33,062 bases of DNA from Oligoflexia bacterium (GTDB lineage: Bacteria; Bdellovibrionota; UBA1018), in the NCBI GenBank assembly GCA_014376785.1, contig JACMQW010000027.1, positions 1-33,062 on the forward strand. The letters run 5' to 3'. This document shows positions 25,178 to 33,030 of the stretch, one piece after another. The position numbers and the translations under genes were made by a program. The notes under the pieces are model-generated. The model searched no databases and was not told the origin of the DNA. It saw only the letters and a program-made list of their open reading frames with translations. Numbering within the stretch: the stretch's first letter is position 1; each line of letters opens with the position of its first letter.

Positions 25178-25217
25178 CGGTTTGAGATAACAGTTCAAAT
25201 AACGGCTTGAAATAAGG
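25174..25217. repeat. Short degenerate tandem repeat between coxB and coxA
   Basis: Three units with a partial fourth: ATAACGGTTTGAG, ATAACAGTTCAA, ATAACGGCTTGAA and ATAAGG. The units are 12-13 bases long and the first contains the coxB stop codon. The array fills most of the 58-bp gap before coxA. Confidence 0.75.
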
Positions 25218-25235
25218 ATAGGGGAGACCCACCGA

Positions 25236-26858
25236 ATGTCACACTCCAACACCGCAACTCTGTCGAACGAAATTCACGGTGATAACTACCTCAACCATTC
25301 CAAGGGACTGAAGTCTTGGCTGACCACGCTCGATCACAAGCGGATCGGGTTGATGTACTTAGCGACGGTCCTTTTCTTCTTTTTGTTGGGCGGGATTTTC
25401 GCCCTCATCATGCGGCTGAACCTGATGAGCTACGGGCATCCGGTAGTCGACGCAAACACCTACAACAAGCTGATGACTTTTCACGGCGCGATCATGGTGT
25501 TTCTCGTGATTATTCCGGCCATCCCGGGAGCGATTGGTAACTTCGTACTCCCGATGATGTGCGGAGCGAAAGATGTCGCGTTCCCGCGGTTAAACCTCGC
25601 ATCATACTACATCTATCTGTTCGGAGCGCTTTTCGCGACCGCGGCCTTAATTGGTGGTGGAGTGGATACGGGCTGGACCTTTTACACTCCTTATTCGATT
25701 CGGACTTCGGGTCCTGTCATTCTGGTGCTTCTCGGTGCATTCATCGCCGGATTCGCTTCCATTCTGACCGGCTTAAATTTCATCGTCACATTGCACAAGC
25801 TTCGGGCTCCCGGTCAGAGTTGGTCGCGGCTCCCTCTGCTTTGTTGGGCGCTCTATGCCACGTCGATCATCCAAGTGCTTGCTACTCCGGTGCTTGCAAT
25901 CACTCTGGTGCTTTTGATGATGGAGCGCGTATTCAAAATCGGAATTTTCGATCCGGCTCTGGGCGGAGATCCGATTCTATTCCAACACTTCTTCTGGTTC
26001 TATTCCCATCCGGCCGTGTACATTATGATTTTGCCGGCGATGGGCGTCTTCTCTGAAATCATTCCGGTCTTTTCTCGAAAGCCGATTTTCGGTTATCGAG
26101 CGATCGCACTGGCTTCGTTCGGAATCGCTTTGGTTGCCTTCATCGTCTGGGGTCACCACCTTTTTGTGTCGGGCCAATCCGAACTCGCAAACTTTATCTT
26201 TTCGCTGCTTACGATGTTCGTCGCGGTACCGACCGGCGTGAAAGTGTTCAGTTGGGTCGGCACTATGTACAAGGGTTCGATTCGCTTTAATGCTCCGATG
26301 CTTTATGCATTCGGATTTATCGAGCTATTCACCATCGGCGGTCTCACGGGAGTGTTTCTCGCAACGCTCGCGATCGACGTCCACATGACGGATACCTATT
26401 TCGTCATTGCTCACTTTCACTATGTGATGGTCGGCGGCTCGATCATGGGTCTCGTGGGTGGGATGCACTACTGGTTCCCAAAGGTTACCGGACGCATGTA
26501 CAACGAAACGATCGCAAAGTGGTCTTTCGGCTTCATCATCTTCGGATTTAACCTGACTTTCTTTCCCCAGTTCATTGCGGGTTCTCAGGGTATGCCGCGC
26601 CGTTACTGGTCTCAGCTGCCCGAGTTCGATCTCTGGAACCGACTCTCAACCGTAGGCTCTTGGTTCTTGGCCGTGGGATTTGTGATGGTCGCATACGACA
26701 TGATTCGCAGTGCCCGGAAGGGACCGATTGCCGGTCCGAATCCTTGGGAGGCTTTGACCCTAGAGTGGCAGACACCTTCGCCTCCTCCGCATGAGAACTT
26801 CATAGAAACGCCCGTCGTGACTTCTTGGCCCTACGAATACAAGCCTTCTCGAGGATAA
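25236..26858 (+). CDS. coxA: Cytochrome c oxidase subunit I, A2-type
   Basis: A 540-residue heme-copper oxidase catalytic subunit with twelve or so membrane helices. Heme a ligand His83 is in [10 protein letters not shown]. The CuB and cross-linked Tyr site is YSHPAVY (256-262), with CuB His pair HH (307-308, WGHHLF). HFHYV (393-397) holds the heme a3 and second heme a ligands. The YSHPxVY sequence in place of GHPEVY lacks the helix-VI Glu and is the mark of A2-type oxidases such as the Rhodothermus and Thermus caa3 enzymes. The stop overlaps the first ATG of coxC. Confidence 0.98.
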   Translation: MSHSNTATLSNEIHGDNYLNHSKGLKSWLTTLDHKRIGLMYLATVLFFFLLGGIFALIMRLNLMSYGHPVVDANTYNKLMTFHGAIMVFLVIIPAIPGAIGNFVLPMMCGAKDVAFPRLNLASYYIYLFGALFATAALIGGGVDTGWTFYTPYSIRTSGPVILVLLGAFIAGFASILTGLNFIVTLHKLRAPGQSWSRLPLLCWALYATSIIQVLATPVLAITLVLLMMERVFKIGIFDPALGGDPILFQHFFWFYSHPAVYIMILPAMGVFSEIIPVFSRKPIFGYRAIALASFGIALVAFIVWGHHLFVSGQSELANFIFSLLTMFVAVPTGVKVFSWVGTMYKGSIRFNAPMLYAFGFIELFTIGGLTGVFLATLAIDVHMTDTYFVIAHFHYVMVGGSIMGLVGGMHYWFPKVTGRMYNETIAKWSFGFIIFGFNLTFFPQFIAGSQGMPRRYWSQLPEFDLWNRLSTVGSWFLAVGFVMVAYDMIRSARKGPIAGPNPWEALTLEWQTPSPPPHENFIETPVVTSWPYEYKPSRG

Positions 26859-26863
26859 TGAAA

Positions 26864-27517
26864 ATGTCTCAACCTCTTAACACCACTGGCGTTCATCACC
26901 ACGCTCATCACTTTGATAGCGCGGACCACGAGTTCCAAGCCTCGAAGCAGGGGATGTGGATCTTCATGGTGACCGAAGTTCTGATGATCGGCGCGATTTT
27001 CGTCGGTTATCTCATCATGCGTGCTCGCTACCCGGAGGCGTTCCATGAAGCACACAAACTTCTGAACGTGAAGCTTGGGGCATTAAACACAGCGGTGCTG
27101 ATTCTGAGTTCCTACACCATGGTGCGTGGAGTGAGTGCCGCTCAGCGCGGGAATAACAAGCTCACGATCCGCATGCTCATGACGACGATCGCCCTAGCGC
27201 TCGTCTTCTGCGTCGTGAAATACTTCGAGTATTCGCATAAAATTCACGAGGGGACGTTGCCAGGGGGGAACTACACCTACGCTGAACTTTCCATGCCTCA
27301 TGTGCCTTTATTCTTCTCTTTTTACTTCATCATGACCGGGATTCACGCTTTCCACGTTCTCGTCGGAATCGGATTGATGACCTGGATGATTAAGCGAGTG
27401 AAGAGTGGAGAAATCACCCCAGAGTTCTTCACTCCTGTCGAGCTCGTCGGATTTTATTGGCACTTCGTCGACTTAGTTTGGATCTACCTCTTTCCACTGC
27501 TCTATTTGCTTGGATAA
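26864..27517 (+). CDS. coxC: Cytochrome c oxidase subunit III
   Basis: This subunit of about 217 residues has five membrane helices. Family blocks include KQGMWIFMVTEVLMIGAIF, ITGIHAFHV-like TGIHAFHVLVGIG, and the C-terminal VELVGFYWHFVDLVWIYLFPLLYL. The N-terminus is His-rich (VHHHAHHFD). Length is that of the short five-helix form usual beside caa3 subunit I. GAGGA at 26851-26855 is eight bases from ATG 26864; the ATG at 26858 that overlaps the coxA stop is only two bases from it and less likely. Confidence 0.96.
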   Translation: MSQPLNTTGVHHHAHHFDSADHEFQASKQGMWIFMVTEVLMIGAIFVGYLIMRARYPEAFHEAHKLLNVKLGALNTAVLILSSYTMVRGVSAAQRGNNKLTIRMLMTTIALALVFCVVKYFEYSHKIHEGTLPGGNYTYAELSMPHVPLFFSFYFIMTGIHAFHVLVGIGLMTWMIKRVKSGEITPEFFTPVELVGFYWHFVDLVWIYLFPLLYLLG

Positions 27518-27556
27518 CCGCTCAGATACTTCCACTCGGACCCATCGAGGATTTAA

Positions 27557-28495
27557 ATGGCTGATCAGAAAAATACGAACCATCCACAGACCGGGCATGA
27601 GCCAGACGTGAACGCAAACCAAGGCGATCACGGACATTACATTTTACCGGATAGCGTCGCATTGAAGACACTGCTCGCGCTCGCGGGGCTGACGATCATC
27701 ACGGTCGGTTTATCTTACGTTCACCTGGGGCCATGGAATTTCGTGGTCGGAATGATTGTCGCGACGATTAAAGCGGCATTGGTTGCGGGCATCTTCATGA
27801 ACTTGAAGCATGATGACCGCGCGAACGCGGTGATCTTCGGGAGTGGATTTCTTTTCTTAGGGATCTTCTTTTGTCTCACCGCACCGGATGCCTTATTCAG
27901 GGGCGATGTTTATGTAAACGGACGCCCACTCACTCTGCCCGTGAAGGGAGTCGCGAAGTTTAAAAAGGCGTGGGAACCCACTCCGGAGATCGTGGCTCAC
28001 GGTAAAGCACTTTTTGCACAAAACTGCGTGACTTGTCATGGCGAGGCCGGTCTGGGAAATGGTCCGGCCGCTGCAGCATTGAATCCTAAACCGCGGAATT
28101 TTACGGCCGATGTCGGTTGGAAAAACGGCCGTCATCCAGCCGGAGTGTTTAAAACCTTGAAGGAAGGGATTGCGGGTGGCGGGATGGCTTCTTTCGCAAC
28201 TCTGCCGGCCGAAGATCGCTGGTCACTCGCCCATTACGTGATTTCGATTGGTCCGAATGTCGTGAAAGACACGAATGCGGATCTTGCAGCCGTTGGGATT
28301 GCGGATCCTACGAAAGAGGAGACCGGTTCAGACGAAACTCCTTCCATTCCCGTGAATCGCGCCATGGAGTTTATTGCAAATGAAGAGGCCGCCTCTGGAA
28401 CGGGTTCTGCAAACGTGAAAGCAGGGGTTGGTCAGTCCGATCTCAGTGGCTACGATCGTCGCCTCGAAGCCCATACTTTTGCTCCGTCGCTTTAG
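27557..28495 (+). CDS. Oxidase subunit IV-like protein fused to cytochrome c
   Basis: This 312-residue protein joins two parts. Residues about 28-115 resemble the bacterial oxidase subunit IV: three membrane helices with VGMIVATIKAALVAGIFMNLKHDD, the family's hallmark. Residues about 145-235 form a class I cytochrome c domain with CVTCH at 157-161, GLGNGPAA after it, and a likely Met ligand in GGGMASFATLP. The last 70 residues or so are acidic, low in hydrophobics and unassigned. It closes the cox operon. The second c-type heme on the oxidase could be an entry point or relay from ActE, ActA or a soluble donor; this role is an inference. Confidence 0.85.
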   Translation: MADQKNTNHPQTGHEPDVNANQGDHGHYILPDSVALKTLLALAGLTIITVGLSYVHLGPWNFVVGMIVATIKAALVAGIFMNLKHDDRANAVIFGSGFLFLGIFFCLTAPDALFRGDVYVNGRPLTLPVKGVAKFKKAWEPTPEIVAHGKALFAQNCVTCHGEAGLGNGPAAAALNPKPRNFTADVGWKNGRHPAGVFKTLKEGIAGGGMASFATLPAEDRWSLAHYVISIGPNVVKDTNADLAAVGIADPTKEETGSDETPSIPVNRAMEFIANEEAASGTGSANVKAGVGQSDLSGYDRRLEAHTFAPSL

Positions 28496-28519
28496 GCCTA
28501 TTTTCCTGAGAGCATTTTG

Positions 28520-29041
28520 ATGTCTATCCGAATCGGTATGATGGCCCCTGAGTTCAAAACCAAAGCTTACGTTGGCGGAGACTTTAAAGACGTCGCTTTG
28601 AAAGATTATCAGGGGAAATGGGTTTGCCTGTTTTTCTACCCGATGGACTTTACGTTTGTGTGCCCGACTGAAATCTTAGCCTTCAGTGAGCTTGCTCCGA
28701 AATTCAAAGAAGCCGGCTGTGAAATGCTCGCTTGTTCAACCGATTCTCATTTCGTTCACAAAGCATGGTTTGAGCGAGACCTCGCGGCAGTGAAGTTTCC
28801 CGTGCTCGCCGATTCGAATCACGAGATTTCGAAGGCTTACGGGGTCTTGCTTGAGAATGAAGGCATCGCGCTCCGTGGAACGTTTTTGATCGATCCTAAA
28901 GGCGTGCTAAAGCACATGTCCGTGAACGCCCTCGATATCGGCCGCTCACCGGATGAGACTCTCCGCACTCTCCAAGCCGCGAAAACGGGCGAGCTCTGCC
29001 CAGCGAATTGGAAGCCTGGCCAAGCCACTCTCAAAACCTAA
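28520..29041 (+). CDS. Typical 2-Cys peroxiredoxin (AhpC/TSA)
   Basis: A 173-residue cytoplasmic thiol peroxidase that reduces hydrogen peroxide and organic peroxides. The peroxidatic Cys48 lies in FYPMDFTFVCPTEILAF, and the resolving Cys is in GELCPANW near the C-terminus. The active-site Arg is in LRGTFLIDPKG. I chose ATG 28520 over the TTG one codon before. It follows the oxidase operon by 24 bases and shares its stop with the next gene's ATG (TAATG), so it may be expressed with either or both. Confidence 0.94.
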   Translation: MSIRIGMMAPEFKTKAYVGGDFKDVALKDYQGKWVCLFFYPMDFTFVCPTEILAFSELAPKFKEAGCEMLACSTDSHFVHKAWFERDLAAVKFPVLADSNHEISKAYGVLLENEGIALRGTFLIDPKGVLKHMSVNALDIGRSPDETLRTLQAAKTGELCPANWKPGQATLKT

Positions 29042-29541
29042 TGGTAACCAACGGGCAGTTTTCAGCTGAATCGAATCTTCCCGTCGCTCCCATTCTCACT
29101 CCCGTTTATGCGGGATTTTGGATCCGCGGGATCGCATCGCTCATCGACGATGTGATTGTTTTCGCGGGATCGACGGCACTTTCTTATGCCGCGCTTTACT
29201 TCATCTATCTCATCTCTGGCAGCGGGAAGTCTTTTGGGGACTCGTTCACGGGTGGGTTCATCCAAACGGTGAATTTAGCGGCGATGACTTTTTTCTCTCT
29301 CCCATACTTCATCGGTTTTCACTGGAAGTTCGGTTGCACGCCGGGGAAAAAGATTTTCGGAATCGTGGTTGTTCGAGAATCGAATGGGGGATCCCTTTCG
29401 TTCGGGCGTTCCTGCGGTCGGTATTTTGCACAAGCCCTCTCGGCGCTTCCGTTCGGTGCCGGTTTTTTGATTGCCGCATTTGATGAACGCAAGCGTGCCC
29501 TTCATGACCGAATCGCGGGCACGGTCAGCATTGTCATTTGA
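29041..29541 (+). CDS. RDD-family membrane protein
   Basis: A protein of about 166 residues with the RDD signature: FWIRGIASLIDDVIV near residue 23 (here R..D-D) and the C-terminal HDRIAGT. Three or four membrane helices are visible, and GCTPGKKIFGIVVV before the last ones is the family's second conserved block. The function of RDD proteins is poorly defined; some act as Na+/H+ antiporters. The start overlaps the peroxiredoxin stop by one base, which indicates coupling. It converges on the DCC protein. Confidence 0.85.
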   Translation: MVTNGQFSAESNLPVAPILTPVYAGFWIRGIASLIDDVIVFAGSTALSYAALYFIYLISGSGKSFGDSFTGGFIQTVNLAAMTFFSLPYFIGFHWKFGCTPGKKIFGIVVVRESNGGSLSFGRSCGRYFAQALSALPFGAGFLIAAFDERKRALHDRIAGTVSIVI

Positions 29542-29575
29542 GAATCCTTTCGTAGGATGAAACGGGTGTCTTCCG

Positions 29576-29989
29576 TTAACGGTAGTCGCAGCTTCCGTCA
29601 TCGCAGATCCGTCCGGAGCGCCGGGGAAGGAAGGGCCTAACGAGAACGAAGCCCGCGTAACCAAGCTCCATCAGGCCATGAACGGGGCTGAGTCGCGCCA
29701 ATCGGGCAGCGCGGAGTGAAAACGGAGTCGCAAGCGTTTCCCAAATTTCGATGAAAGCGTCGACTCCGGCGATGACTTTTCCGTCCGGAGTCATCACATG
29801 GAAATACTTTCTGACCTGATTCGCGTCGAGACCGTATCGACCGGCATCGAAGTTCGGTGCATTAATGTCCGTGAGAAGGAGGCGACCGTGCGGATCAGCT
29901 TTCTGATATTTTTCGACTTCCCAAGCGCAAACTCGGCAGCCGCCATCATAGAGGATTCTGAGCGGAGTTTTTTGGTCCATGAGAGGCAT
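29576..29989 (-). CDS. DCC-family (DUF393) thiol protein
   Basis: A 137-residue protein of the thiol-disulfide oxidoreductase-like DCC family. The defining N-terminal motif is YDGGCRVCAWEVEKYQKAD (14-32), whose two Cys form a thioredoxin-like CxxC. Further family blocks are TDINAPNFDAGRYGL, the MTPDGKVIAGVDAFIEIW core, and a C-terminal hydrophobic segment. The end is Cys-containing (ICDDGSCDY), with two more Cys five residues apart that could form another redox or metal pair. An ATG at 29980 is an alternative start. The cellular partner is unknown. Confidence 0.85.
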   Translation of the reverse strand: MPLMDQKTPLRILYDGGCRVCAWEVEKYQKADPHGRLLLTDINAPNFDAGRYGLDANQVRKYFHVMTPDGKVIAGVDAFIEIWETLATPFSLRAARLARLSPVHGLMELGYAGFVLVRPFLPRRSGRICDDGSCDYR

Positions 29990-30017
29990 ACTAACTTTTT
30001 ATCTGAATAACGCCTAA

Positions 30018-31472
30018 TCAGTAAATAACGAGCGCGGCTCTAAAGTCAGAAAAATCTTGTTCGAAGACGTGCTCTTCGATTTTCAAATTGCGAACAAAGT
30101 GGTCGGTTACTCCGGGATGTTTGAAAAAAGCGAGGAGTGACGGCGTGGCATCATGGTGAGCAACTGCGAGAATAAGCGGCATCAGGAGCTTCGATTTCAA
30201 AACGAAAGAATCGAGAATGGTCTCACTCCGTCTCAATTCTTCATACACAGTCTTCGAGTCGAGTCGCCCGTCCCAGAGCAGATCCAGTGCGTGTCCGAGG
30301 ACCGCCTGCCGTATGACTGGATCTTTTCTAGGATCCACGCCAGGAAAGTCTTTCTCAATTCGCGAAGTGAACTTCGCCATGTCCGAGTAGCGGAAAATCC
30401 AGCGGTAGTCTTCCGCGAACATTTGCTTCTGTGAGCTTTTCACCTCTCGAAAAAGAGAGAGGGAAGATGCTGCCCATTTTTCGAGTTCACCGTCTGCTAG
30501 ACTGAGGTCCAAGATTTTTTTGCGAATTTCGGGCAGGGTGCTGAGGTCTGTTCCTAAGAGTGACTTGCCAAATTTTTCTTGGAGAAACACTTCGGTTTCG
30601 AGAATGCGAACCGTGCGACTCGCCTCTCTCTTCCCTTCCTGAACGCTTTTCGTTGCCATCTGAGAAAGAGGCATCTGACATGAAACACGGTCTAATTCAG
30701 AAAGAGCATCTTTCAGCTGCAAAAGTTTAGAATTCAGATTTTGGAGTCGTCGCTCGAAAGGAGCGCCATTATTAATGCAGGAGAAAACTTCAATCACCGA
30801 GCCGTCGATGATGCCGGAAAAAGATTCATAGTGTTCTAGAGTTGTGATCGATGGAGCACGATCCAGGGTCTGACTGAAAAAATCTCTGACTCGGCCATGT
30901 GCGAGCAGATTCACGCCGTGGTAACTGACTTCGGAACTGAAGTGGGATCCAGTTTGGACAAAAGGGATGCCAGATTTCGAACGAATGGTTTCGCGAACGA
31001 CGTCCCGTAAATCTTTCGAATCCGGATAACGAATGATGTGGGTTGAAAGATTCGGCGGCGTCGGTTCGCTTTCGGGAATGAAAACGATCGCATCTTCGGG
31101 CAGGACGAAACTTCCTAAAATGAAAGTGTCGTGCGGTAAAATGTTCAAGAGTTGGGGTGTCAGTTTTTTAAAGGGAACCATCACAGCGTATTTGCTTTTT
31201 TCCCATGAGCCGAAGGAGTGATCCTCGACAGGGCCCCCGAGAGAGAAGTGAAGCGTGGCCCCCAGACGGTGTCGATCTTTACTTACGGCGTGAATCACTC
31301 CATCGGTCGGGAGGTACTGGGTCAGGTGCACGGCGAAGAGGTGCTCATCGATCTCTGCTGCCGCTGGGAATCCATTTGAATGAGCGAGCAACTCGACGCA
31401 ACGGGCGGCGTAGCTCGGAGCAGGGGTGGAAAGAAGAACGAGGAGCGCGAGTGCGATTGTCGATTTCGTCAC
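30018..31472 (-). CDS. Large secreted protein of unknown function
   Basis: This 484-residue protein starts with GTG and has a Sec signal peptide, residues 1-22 (MTKSTIALALLVLLSTPAPSYA). The first half (about 25-240) is mixed alpha/beta with several His; the second half is mainly helical and charged. Mature Cys are few (CVELLAH, FSCINNG, SCQMP). I recognise no catalytic motif and no known domain. A His-rich N-terminal part (HLTQYLP, HAVSKDRH, LGATLHFSLGG, EDHSFGSW) has an ART- or metal-hydrolase-like look, but this is not enough to assign a family. It lies 28 bases upstream of the DCC gene on the same strand, so the two may be cotranscribed. Confidence 0.6.
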   Translation of the reverse strand: MTKSTIALALLVLLSTPAPSYAARCVELLAHSNGFPAAAEIDEHLFAVHLTQYLPTDGVIHAVSKDRHRLGATLHFSLGGPVEDHSFGSWEKSKYAVMVPFKKLTPQLLNILPHDTFILGSFVLPEDAIVFIPESEPTPPNLSTHIIRYPDSKDLRDVVRETIRSKSGIPFVQTGSHFSSEVSYHGVNLLAHGRVRDFFSQTLDRAPSITTLEHYESFSGIIDGSVIEVFSCINNGAPFERRLQNLNSKLLQLKDALSELDRVSCQMPLSQMATKSVQEGKREASRTVRILETEVFLQEKFGKSLLGTDLSTLPEIRKKILDLSLADGELEKWAASSLSLFREVKSSQKQMFAEDYRWIFRYSDMAKFTSRIEKDFPGVDPRKDPVIRQAVLGHALDLLWDGRLDSKTVYEELRRSETILDSFVLKSKLLMPLILAVAHHDATPSLLAFFKHPGVTDHFVRNLKIEEHVFEQDFSDFRAALVIY

Positions 31473-31520
31473 TCTTTAAGGATAAATCGTGCGAGCTCGG
31501 CTGTCTGGGGAAATTTTAAT

Positions 31521-31781
31521 TTATTCGACGTGTTTAATCGGCCCCGTCGCGCTCGGGATTTGGCCGAGAGATACTCGCCAGAGTTCGCGTGAAAAAGCGC
31601 GTACTTCTTCGAGGTAAGCGTAGAGATCGGCTTTATAGCCGTCGCGTCCTTCGAAGGTTTCAAACTCCATGCGTTCAGAATCACGATGGAGCGCGGTGAG
31701 CGCCGCAGGCAACCCTTCAGCTGCGACGATATCCAGGTACTTTACGCGATCAAGTTTCATTTCTGAGGCGGTATCGGACAT
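31521..31781 (-). CDS. Small hypothetical protein
   Basis: An 86-residue cytoplasmic-looking protein, acidic and helical, with no signal peptide, Cys or recognised motif. Regular codon use, its own ATG, and its place between a terminator-like hairpin and the large secreted protein on the same strand support it as a gene. ATG 31760 is an alternative start. No clear ribosome site is visible at either start. Function unknown. Confidence 0.5.
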   Translation of the reverse strand: MSDTASEMKLDRVKYLDIVAAEGLPAALTALHRDSERMEFETFEGRDGYKADLYAYLEEVRAFSRELWRVSLGQIPSATGPIKHVE

Positions 31782-31797
31782 GGAAAAACTGTAACAT

Positions 31798-31841
31798 AAA
31801 AAAAGCCCGAATCCAGTCTTCAGCCGGGAGTGGACTCGGGC
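31798..31841 (-). terminator. Rho-independent terminator of the small exported protein gene
   Basis: GCCCGAATCCA (31805-31815) pairs with TGGACTCGGGC (31831-31841) with one mismatch. On the minus strand the hairpin is followed by seven T (A-run 31798-31804), so it ends transcripts of the gene at 31852-32202. Confidence 0.85.
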
Positions 31842-31851
31842 AAGAAATTTT

Positions 31852-32202
31852 TCATTCGGCCCGGATGTCGATCACGCGGAGCGAATCACCCTGGATCGTC
31901 CCGGTGGCAACGACTTCGGTTTTTCCGTCCGTGTAGAGGCGCATCGCGGAGCTCGACCCGCTAATTCGTAAGTTTTTCCCATTTTCTCGGTTCGTGAGGG
32001 AAAGAGAGCACGCTTCGCCGTTATTTTCTGCGGCCACTAGGCACCTGAGCGTGCCGATCACCGATACTCGAGAAGACTGCTGAGACTCCATTCGGGCGAG
32101 TCCTGCAGGGCCTCGGTCGGAACGATCCGATCCTGCCCAAGCAACGGCGCCTAAAACAAAAGCCTGCCAAATGACAACATGCATAAATAATGGTCGACCC
32201 AT
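31852..32202 (-). CDS. Small exported protein of unknown function
   Basis: About 116 residues. I chose ATG 32202 because it is preceded, on the minus strand, by AGAAGGAG with good spacing. It also places a signal peptide at the N-terminus (residues about 5-23, VVIWQAFVLGAVAWA). The mature part is short and beta-prone: SRVSVIGTLRCLVAAENNGEAC, LRISGSSSAMRLYTDGKTEV and ATGTIQGDSLRVIDIRAE. This recalls small OB-like or beta-barrel periplasmic proteins, but I assign no family. Two Cys could form a disulfide. A terminator follows directly. Confidence 0.7.
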   Translation of the reverse strand: MGRPLFMHVVIWQAFVLGAVAWAGSDRSDRGPAGLARMESQQSSRVSVIGTLRCLVAAENNGEACSLSLTNRENGKNLRISGSSSAMRLYTDGKTEVVATGTIQGDSLRVIDIRAE

Positions 32203-32247
32203 GAAAGAACTCCTTCTCGTTCGTTGGGTGAGAGACCACCTGGCGAG

Positions 32248-32266
32248 TTTACTCATCCTGAGTAAA
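32248..32266. repeat. Perfect 8-bp inverted repeat upstream of the exported protein
   Basis: TTTACTCA-TCC-TGAGTAAA is a perfect palindrome 46 bp before the start at 32202 on the minus strand. It could be a protein-binding site or a 5' leader hairpin. Confidence 0.5.
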
Positions 32267-32447
32267 ACCACGCGGCATCCCTAATGTGACGTAACCAAAT
32301 TGTAGCGGGTGTTTTAGCGGTACCGGAGGAGGGGCTTCCGGTGGAACCAGGAGGGATTATTTAAGTCCCCCGATAGATTAATGATGACCGGTTCGAGAAA
32401 CCCCGTCAATCGGTGTTTTTATGGCATTTTCCGTCCATTCCCTAATT

Positions 32448-32476
32448 TTGACAGAGAGACTTTGGGCCCGTAAACT
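32448..32476 (+). promoter_or_regulatory. Sigma-70-type promoter
   Basis: A perfect -35 TTGACA (32448-32453), a 17-base spacer and a -10 TAAACT (32471-32476, four of six consensus bases) lie about 70 bases upstream of the small gene at 32548. Confidence 0.65.
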
Positions 32477-32547
32477 TTGAGGAATCACAGAATTTTTACC
32501 GTAGAATTCGGGGACTCAGCCAGTCCTTCAAAGAAAGAGAGACACGT

Positions 32548-32874
32548 ATGGCGACCTCAGGGAAGTTGTCTAGTTCAGGTGAAGTCGGAGCGCTGTTTAC
32601 GGAGCTAATGACGTCGTTTGAAAAGGAGCGGTGGTCGGACGTTCTCGACAGTCTCAAGCGCGTCGCCGAAGTGGGTGAAAAGAATGGGAAGCGTGAGCTG
32701 TCCATTCAAGCCCAGTCTCTGAGTGCTTCGATCACGACTCGTACAAACCGTTCTGACGCGACGCCTTTCCGCGAGTTGACAGATCAGTACGAGATGCTCA
32801 TGACGAACTTAAAAGATCAGCTGAGCCACCTGATTTGGACAAAAGAAGTTTCCGTTTTGCCAAAAATCGGTTAG
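32548..32874 (+). CDS. Small helical hypothetical protein
   Basis: A 108-residue soluble protein without signal peptide or Cys. It is predicted to be almost all helix, with Ser/Thr-rich segments (ATSGKLSSSGE, QSLSASITTRTNRSD) between charged helices. A purine-rich AGAAAGAGAGA stretch before the ATG may serve as the ribosome site, and a good promoter lies about 70 bp upstream. It has a four-helix, HPt-like outline, but the conserved phospho-His motif is not visible, so I leave it unassigned. tRNA-Pro follows 38 bases downstream. Confidence 0.65.
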   Translation: MATSGKLSSSGEVGALFTELMTSFEKERWSDVLDSLKRVAEVGEKNGKRELSIQAQSLSASITTRTNRSDATPFRELTDQYEMLMTNLKDQLSHLIWTKEVSVLPKIG

Positions 32875-32912
32875 CTCTAGTTCTCCGACCCGCAAGGTGA
32901 GGAAAGATCGAT

Positions 32913-32990
32913 CGGGATGTAGCGCAGCCTGGCTAGCGCATCTGCTTTGGGAGCAGAGGGTCGTAGGTTCGAATCCTACCATCCCGACCA
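32913..32990 (+). tRNA. tRNA-Pro (anticodon TGG)
   Basis: A full cloverleaf of 78 bases. The acceptor stem is CGGGATG/CATCCCG. The D stem is GCGC/GCGC. The anticodon stem is TCTGC/GCAGA around TTTGGGA, with TGG at 32948-32950. The T arm is GTAGG-TTCGAAT-CCTAC. Discriminator A and CCA are encoded (32987-32990). Confidence 0.98.
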
Positions 32991-33000
32991 ATTAATGAAA

Positions 33001-33030
33001 GCCGCGGAAGAGATTCCGTGGCTTTTTTTT
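33001..33030 (+). terminator. Rho-independent terminator after tRNA-Pro
   Basis: GCCGCGGAA (33001-33009) pairs with TTCCGTGGC (33014-33022), including one G-T pair and a GAGA loop, and is followed by eight T. No gene is visible in the remaining bases to the window end. Confidence 0.9.

Larger units (their letters stand above)
32203..32547. promoter_or_regulatory. Divergent intergenic region with promoters and palindromes
   Basis: This 345-bp gap has no gene. Toward the minus-strand gene lie a TACAAT (minus strand, 32299-32304) that could be a -10 box and a perfect inverted repeat at 32248-32266. In the middle is ACCGGA/TCCGGT around a GA-rich loop near 32320-32341. Toward the plus-strand gene lies a good promoter at 32448-32476. 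Confidence 0.45.

Noticed and set aside
29544-29558. A five-base hairpin (ATCCT/AGGAT) between the RDD and DCC genes
   Set aside because: The stem is too short and lacks a T-run, so I do not call a terminator.
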